A DNA stretch of 64,000 nucleotides from Bryobacteraceae bacterium (GTDB lineage Bacteria > Acidobacteriota > Terriglobia > Bryobacterales > Bryobacteraceae). How positions within the stretch are numbered: position 1 is the first letter of the stretch; the number at the start of each line of letters is the position of its first letter. The DNA lies in contig JAIEMJ010000016.1 in assembly GCA_019752335.1 (NCBI GenBank), forward strand, positions 1-64,000. The letters run 5' to 3'. The notes beneath the pieces were generated by a model. That model did no database searches, was not told the origin of the DNA, and saw only the letters and a program-made list of their open reading frames with translations. The position numbers and the translations under genes were made by a program. Shown here one piece after another: positions 59,804 to 64,000 of the stretch.

Positions 59804-60343
59804 TTATCGTTCTCCCTTCAGAACGAAGCGTAAGGGCAAGTCACGCGACTGGCTGATGCCGATGCGCGGGGTGACCAGGATTTCGCCCTGGTGAGGGCCC
59901 GCGTCCAGGATGCGGAGGGGGCCGCGAGTAAGGTCGGCGCCGTTTTGGGCGCGGGTGATGCCGAGGGCCTGGGTAAGTTTGCCCGGGCCGCCGGCCAGGT
60001 CACCCGTGCCGCGGCGCTCGCGCATCCGGTCGAGGCCGGTAAGCGGCGTCAGCGCGCGGATGAGGACGCAGCCGGGGACGCCGTCCGGTTCGGCGACGAC
60101 GTTCAGACATTCGTACATGCCGTAAATCAGGTAGACGTAGGCATGGCCGGGCGAGCCGAAGATCACTTGGGTGCGCGGTGTGATGCCTCGCGCGGAGTGG
60201 GCGGCCAGGTCGTTCTGCCCGAGGTAGGCTTCCACTTCGATGATGCGTCCGCTGGTCTCGCCGTGCGCAAGAACCTGGCCGAGCAGGCCGCGCGCCACGT
60301 CCACGGTGGGCTGACGATAGAATGAACGGGTTAGCGTCTTCAT
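59804..60343 (-). CDS. DNA-3-methyladenine glycosylase (AAG/MPG family)
   Basis: 179 residues. RIIEVEAYLGQNDLAAHSARGITPRTQVIFG and HAYVYLIYGMYECLNVVAEPDG are the AAG signatures, with the catalytic Glu in EVEAY and the flipped-base tyrosines in YLIYGMY. ALTPLTGLDRM and AGGPGKLTQALGI complete the fold. It removes alkylated purines in base excision repair. Length is typical. It is transcribed away from the thpR gene, with 17 bases between the start codons. Confidence 0.92.
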   Translation of the reverse strand: MKTLTRSFYRQPTVDVARGLLGQVLAHGETSGRIIEVEAYLGQNDLAAHSARGITPRTQVIFGSPGHAYVYLIYGMYECLNVVAEPDGVPGCVLIRALTPLTGLDRMRERRGTGDLAGGPGKLTQALGITRAQNGADLTRGPLRILDAGPHQGEILVTPRIGISQSRDLPLRFVLKGER

Positions 60344-60360
60344 CGGAAACTCTTATCGTA

Positions 60361-60912
60361 ATGCGGCTCTTCACCGGACTCTCGCTCACCTATGAGGTGC
60401 GGCGCAATATCGAACTGCTCTACCAATCGCTGCAGCCGCTGGCGGCGGTCGACTGGACGCCGCCGGGGAACCTGCACATCACGACGAAGTTTATTGGCGA
60501 GTGGCCCGAGGAGCGTCTGGACGAGTTGAAGGCCGCGTTGCGCGGGATGGCGAAGCCCGCGCCGTTTCCGGTTTCCATCGACGGCTTCGGCTGGTTTCCG
60601 ACGCCGCACCACCCCCGCCACCTCTTTGCGGCGGTGCGGGCACCCGAAGGATTGGCGGCGCTGGCCGCCGCGACGGAAGCGGCAATGATCTCACGCGGGG
60701 TCGCCGCGGAGAGCAAGCCCTATCGCCCGCACGTTACTTTGGCTAAGATCAAAGAGGCTAAAATCAAAGACGCTACGCTTGACCTAGCGCCGGTGAAACA
60801 ATTCATCGCCCAATTGCCTTCGACGGACTTCGGGCGCATGACCGTGAACAGCTTCAAGCTCTACGCGAGCCGCAACAGTCTATACTCCGTCTTGGAGGAT
60901 TATCCTTTATGA
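60361..60912 (+). CDS. thpR: RNA 2',3'-cyclic phosphodiesterase (2'-5' RNA ligase family)
   Basis: 183 residues from ATG 60361. The two HxTx motifs of the 2H phosphoesterases are LHITTKFIGEW near residue 40 and PHVTLAKIKEA near 122. RLFTGLSL at the start and FGRMTVNSFKLYASR at the end are standard for ThpR. It hydrolyses 2',3'-cyclic phosphates on RNA. The stop overlaps plsY. Confidence 0.9.
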   Translation: MRLFTGLSLTYEVRRNIELLYQSLQPLAAVDWTPPGNLHITTKFIGEWPEERLDELKAALRGMAKPAPFPVSIDGFGWFPTPHHPRHLFAAVRAPEGLAALAAATEAAMISRGVAAESKPYRPHVTLAKIKEAKIKDATLDLAPVKQFIAQLPSTDFGRMTVNSFKLYASRNSLYSVLEDYPL

Positions 60913-61511
60913 TTCCGATTCTGGCCTTGCTGGCCGCTTACCTGATTGGGGGCATTCCGTTTGGGTACCTGCTGGTGCGTTGGCGCACCGGGGAGGACGT
61001 CCGCACGCAAGGGAGCGGCAACATCGGCGCCACCAACGTGCTGCGAACCACGGGCAAGGTCTTGGGCATCGTGACGCTGCTGCTCGATATCGGGAAGGGC
61101 GCGTTGGCCGTCTACCTGATGGACCTGGCCAGCGGGAGTGACCCGCTGTGGATGTCCTTGGCCGCACTGGCGGTGATCCTCGGCCACGCTTTCCCGGTAT
61201 TCCTCAAGTTCCAGGGCGGCAAAGCCGTGGCGAGCTTTGTGGGCGCCTTCCTCTATTTGACGCCAGGGCCGCTGTTCGCGGTGGTGATCCTTTTCGTGGC
61301 GACGGTGGGGGTGACGAAGTATGTGTCGCTGGCCTCCATGGTGGGCGCGCTGCTGTTTCCCTTGGCCTGCTGGCTGCTGTTGCAGCCGCCGTGGCCGGTG
61401 TTGCTGGCGGCGATCGCGGGCGGCGCGTTCATCATCTGGCGGCATCGCGCGAATTGGGCCCGCCTGCGCGCGGGCTGTGAGAACACGCTCTCGTTCGCAG
61501 AACGCGCATGA
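60909..61511 (+). CDS. plsY: Glycerol-3-phosphate acyltransferase PlsY
   Basis: 200 residues with five hydrophobic helices. The three active-site motifs are present: GSGNIGATNVLR near 37, HAFPVFLKFQGGKAVAS near 95 and the later helix region ending in RHRANWARL. It transfers an acyl group from acyl-phosphate to glycerol-3-phosphate, starting phospholipid synthesis. Overlaps both neighbours, and pairs logically with gpsA, which makes its substrate. Confidence 0.93.
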   Translation: MIPILALLAAYLIGGIPFGYLLVRWRTGEDVRTQGSGNIGATNVLRTTGKVLGIVTLLLDIGKGALAVYLMDLASGSDPLWMSLAALAVILGHAFPVFLKFQGGKAVASFVGAFLYLTPGPLFAVVILFVATVGVTKYVSLASMVGALLFPLACWLLLQPPWPVLLAAIAGGAFIIWRHRANWARLRAGCENTLSFAERA

Positions 61512-62479
61512 GCCATTTGCAGGTGGTGGGCGCCGGTAGTTGGGGCACAGCCCTGGCCATCGTGCTGTCGCCGCGCTTTGCCCGGGTAGAGCTTTGGGCA
61601 CGTGACCCGCGGCTGGTGGCCGCGATGCAAAAGGCGCGGGAGAACTCGCGCTATTTGCCCGGTTTCCCCCTCCCGGACAACGTCTATCCGGTGGCAGAGC
61701 TGACGGGCGAAACCGATTATCTCCTGAACGTGGTGCCGTCGCAGCATACGCGGCGCATCTGGCAGCCGTTGGCGATGCCGGCGAAAGCCCAGCTGGTGTC
61801 GGCTTCGAAAGGTATCGAGCAGGGGAGCCTGTTGCGGGTCTCCGAAGTGATGACCGAGGTGACGGGCCGGCCGGTGGCGGTACTCTCCGGGCCGTCTTTT
61901 GCGAAAGAGGTCGCGGCGGGGGAACCGGCCGCGATGGTGGTGGCCGCCAGCGACGCGGCCTTGGCCACGGCGGTGCAGGAGGCCTTTTCCACGCCGGCCT
62001 TCCGGCTCTATACCAGCGCGGACCCGATCGGCGTGGAACTCGGAGCGGCGCTGAAGAACGTGATCGCCATCGCGGCCGGTGTCGTGCAGGGGCTCGGGCT
62101 CGGAAGCAATACGCGGGCGGCGTTGATTGCGCGGGGACTGGCCGAAATCACGCGTCTGGCCGTCGCGATGGGAGCGGAGGCCAGAACTTTGTCCGGGCTG
62201 GCGGGTTTAGGCGACTTGGTGTTGACTTGTACAGGCGAACTGAGCCGGAATCGGAGGGTCGGCATCGAACTCGCCCAAGGCAAGCCCCTTACCGAGGTAC
62301 TCAGGACCATGGGCATGGTGGCGGAAGGTGTGGATACGACGGCGGCGGCGCTGGAACTAGCGGCGCGATGCGGCGTGGAAATGCCGATCGCGGCCCAGGT
62401 GGCACGGCTGTTGCGATCTGAAGTTTCCCCCGCCGAGGCGATCCGCCAACTGATGGCCCGAGGATTAAAGGGCGAATAA
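61508..62479 (+). CDS. gpsA: Glycerol-3-phosphate dehydrogenase [NAD(P)+]
   Basis: 323 residues. VVGAGSWGTALAIVL binds the cofactor, SASKGIEQGSLLRVSEV and LSGPSFAKEVAAGEPAA follow, catalytic Lys is in GAALKNVIAIAAGVVQGLGLG, and ARTLSGLAGLGDLVLTC is the C-terminal signature. It makes sn-glycerol-3-phosphate from dihydroxyacetone phosphate. It overlaps plsY by 4 bases, so the two first steps of phospholipid synthesis are coupled. Confidence 0.95.
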   Translation: MSHLQVVGAGSWGTALAIVLSPRFARVELWARDPRLVAAMQKARENSRYLPGFPLPDNVYPVAELTGETDYLLNVVPSQHTRRIWQPLAMPAKAQLVSASKGIEQGSLLRVSEVMTEVTGRPVAVLSGPSFAKEVAAGEPAAMVVAASDAALATAVQEAFSTPAFRLYTSADPIGVELGAALKNVIAIAAGVVQGLGLGSNTRAALIARGLAEITRLAVAMGAEARTLSGLAGLGDLVLTCTGELSRNRRVGIELAQGKPLTEVLRTMGMVAEGVDTTAAALELAARCGVEMPIAAQVARLLRSEVSPAEAIRQLMARGLKGE

Positions 62480-62481
62480 CC

Positions 62482-63135
62482 TTGGAAATCCCCGGCAAAG
62501 TCCCGCAACCTTCTCCAGAAAACGGGGTTAACAAGGACATGAGCGTCGCCGCGGCCATTGAACATGATGCACAACTCATGCTCCGGGTTCGGGAGGGCGA
62601 TACCGCTTCGTTCGCCCAGTTGCTGGACCGGCACCGGGTTCCAGTAATCCACTTCGTCTACCGGATGATTCAGAATCAGGCGGTGGCGGAGGAGTTGGCG
62701 CAGGAAGTTTTTCTTCGCGTGTACCGCTCCCGCGCCACCTACGAGCCCACGGCGAAGTTCACCACGTGGCTCTTCCGCATCACGACGCACCTGGCCCTGA
62801 ATTGGATTCGCGACCAGAAGAATGAGCGCCATCAGCAGAGCCTGGACTCGGAGGCACCTGAAGGCACCGCGCCGCTGCAGGTAGCGGATCACCTCCCGAA
62901 TGTGGAACAGAGCATGGTGCGGACGGCCCGCATGGAAGAGATCCGGCGCGCGATTCTGGCCCTGCCTGACAAGCAACGTGCGGCGGTAACGATGCACAAG
63001 TACCAGGAGATGGATTACAGCCAGATTGCGGGTGTGTTAAAGTGCTCGGAATCGGCGGTAAAATCGTTGTTGTTCCGGGCGTACGAGACGCTGCGAATGA
63101 AATTGGCGCACCTCAACCGGGGCGTGAGCGAGTAA
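62482..63135 (+). CDS. ECF sigma factor
   Basis: 217 residues from TTG 62482; ATG 62539 is a good alternative giving 198 residues. Region 2: FVYRMIQNQAVAEELAQEVFLRVYRSR with TTWLFRITTHLALNWIRD. Region 4: LPDKQRAAVTMHKYQEMDYSQIAGVLKCSESAVKSLLFRAYETL. The gene lies 2 bases after gpsA and 12 before its anti-sigma partner. Similar to the RpoE-like factors common in Acidobacteria. Confidence 0.9.
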   Translation: MEIPGKVPQPSPENGVNKDMSVAAAIEHDAQLMLRVREGDTASFAQLLDRHRVPVIHFVYRMIQNQAVAEELAQEVFLRVYRSRATYEPTAKFTTWLFRITTHLALNWIRDQKNERHQQSLDSEAPEGTAPLQVADHLPNVEQSMVRTARMEEIRRAILALPDKQRAAVTMHKYQEMDYSQIAGVLKCSESAVKSLLFRAYETLRMKLAHLNRGVSE

Positions 63136-63147
63136 GAGTACAGGAGG

Positions 63148-63723
63148 ATGAATCTGATGTGTCCCATGCAAAGCAAGGAAAACGCCGAAATCCTCTTGGA
63201 GTATTGCGCGCGGACGCTGCCCACGGACACGATGGCGCGGCTGGACGCGCACGTGGCGATGTGCTCGTCTTGCCAGCAGGAACTCGCCGCGCAGCGCCAG
63301 CTTTGGTCGGCGCTGGATGAGTTCGATGCGGCTGAGTTGCAGATCACGCCGGACTTTGACCGCCGGCTCTATGCGCGCATTGAGGCGGAAGGGCGCGATC
63401 CCTTTTGGGTACGGGCGTGGCGCAGCGTTTTCGTGAGCGGCCAGCCCCGTCCCTGGCGCCCGGCGATGACGATGGCCTTGGCCGGCTTAGCTACGGTCGC
63501 CCTGATTTTCGTCCAGTTTCCGGGCAGCGAACGCACGGTAGCTCCGGGCGCTCCTCCCGTCGCCACGATTTCGGACGAAGGCGCGACCGTGGAAGACGCC
63601 GCTTTGAAGACGGCCACCGTCGACAAGTTGGAGATCGAGCGCTTGGATACGGCGCTGGAGGATCTCGAAATGCTGCAAGTGTTGGGGACGAAGACGGGCG
63701 TGGGAACGTCCAATAAGCTGTAG
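63148..63723 (+). CDS. Zinc-finger anti-sigma factor
   Basis: 191 residues. The ZAS motif HVAMCSSC (H-x3-C-x2-C) near residue 31-38 is exact, with an upstream Cys in LLEYCARTLP. One transmembrane helix near 106-124 (AMTMALAGLATVALIFVQF) follows, then an acidic periplasmic part with LDTALEDLEMLQVLG. It should bind the preceding sigma factor and release it under stress. An AGGAGG ribosome site lies about 5 bases upstream. Confidence 0.88.
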   Translation: MNLMCPMQSKENAEILLEYCARTLPTDTMARLDAHVAMCSSCQQELAAQRQLWSALDEFDAAELQITPDFDRRLYARIEAEGRDPFWVRAWRSVFVSGQPRPWRPAMTMALAGLATVALIFVQFPGSERTVAPGAPPVATISDEGATVEDAALKTATVDKLEIERLDTALEDLEMLQVLGTKTGVGTSNKL

Positions 63724-63736
63724 GATCTTCTGCTTG

Positions 63737-64000
63737 ATGCTGTTGCCGTACCCTCAATTCGTAAGGCTGGCGATGGGTTTGGCGATTTGCGCCGCCTTGG
63801 GATTCGCCCAGGGTCGAGCCGGTGGTGCGATTGGCTTGAAGGACGGTGGCTTTAAGGGCGGTGGCTTTAAGGACGGCAGCCTGAAAGATGGTAGGCGGAT
63901 GGGTCCGGGGATGAGGCCTGGCCTTAAGAAGGGTCCGCCGCCGCCCGCGCGGGCGATGATCGAGCGTTGGCGCGAGATGTCCCCCGACGAGCGGCAGCAG
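63737..64000 (+). CDS. DUF3106-like exported protein, C-terminus beyond window
   Basis: 88 codons are visible from ATG 63737 to the right edge. A signal peptide (VRLAMGLAICAALGFAQG) is followed by a short Gly/Lys/Asp repeat block (LKDGGFKGGGFKDGSLKDG), a Pro-rich stretch, and WREMSPDERQQ, the start of a DUF3106-type repeat (W..lsp.eR). Such genes often follow sigma/anti-sigma pairs in Acidobacteria, as this one does 13 bases behind the anti-sigma gene. Confidence 0.72.
   Translation, partial: MLLPYPQFVRLAMGLAICAALGFAQGRAGGAIGLKDGGFKGGGFKDGSLKDGRRMGPGMRPGLKKGPPPPARAMIERWREMSPDERQQ

Noticed and set aside
62008-62997. 329-codon open frame on the minus strand
   Set aside because: Covers gpsA and the sigma factor gene in antisense; no recognisable domain.
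1-64000. tRNA, rRNA or CRISPR features
   Set aside because: No cloverleaf-like TTCGA-containing gene, rRNA signature or regularly spaced repeat was recognised by eye; a covariance search could still find small RNAs.

Overview
The window reads as a piece of chromosome from an Acidobacteriota bacterium, most likely a Solibacter/Bryobacter-type member (Bryobacterales). The evidence is high-GC DNA, a PadR-controlled ADOP-type FtsX/MacB permease, a TonB-dependent receptor with an N-terminal carboxypeptidase-regulatory-like domain, many ECF sigma/anti-sigma pairs, and two giant secreted proteins whose C-termini resemble the Solibacter C-terminal domain (TIGR03437). No rRNA, tRNA, CRISPR array or prophage was seen.

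Layout. 0-6.5 kb: a truncated secreted repeat protein; an intergenic patch of palindromic repeats holding a decayed copy of that protein's motif; a large c-type cytochrome/squalene-cyclase-like protein; a remnant of a superfamily I helicase; a small secreted protein. 6.5-11.7 kb: padR-ADOP permease diverging from a YtrA-type gntR-ABC exporter operon, with two promoters and two palindromic operators in about 100 bp. 11.7-17.7 kb: an AlbA/Schlafen-type regulator with TPRs, fliS-flaG behind a sigma-28 promoter, a cold-shock-like ORF, a cupin, an AAA ATPase + DUF4276-like (TOPRIM-like) pair that may be a defence module, and a RelE-type toxin-antitoxin pair. 17.7-26 kb: cobA-sulfite reductase, a second heme/squalene-cyclase protein with ankyrins, ribA, a LytS-like kinase, a methyltransferase, an OmpH/Skp chaperone and a VapBC-type pair.

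26-39.7 kb is the centrepiece. One tightly overlapped operon begins with an ECF sigma factor, its anti-sigma factor and an unknown exported protein, then runs gspE-F-G-H-I-J-K-L-M, a GspC-like gene, a small unknown gene and gspD: a complete-looking type II secretion system without its peptidase. A REP-associated tyrosine transposase (RAYT) flanked by GTAG-type REP palindromes sits between gspG and gspH and has replaced the natural start and leader of the GspH pseudopilin. Next come three large exported proteins (39.8-50 kb), plausible cargo, the middle one apparently highly expressed and closed by a textbook terminator.

50-64 kb: GMC oxidoreductase with its gluconate-dehydrogenase-type small subunit, an ECF sigma/anti-sigma operon with DUF4252-like and LolA-like exported proteins, a DUF1080 protein, exported MsrA, a TonB-dependent receptor broken by one in-frame TAG, a 3-methyladenine glycosylase, thpR-plsY-gpsA, and another ECF sigma/zinc-finger anti-sigma operon running off the right edge. 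All functional names come from reading protein motifs by eye; no database search was run.
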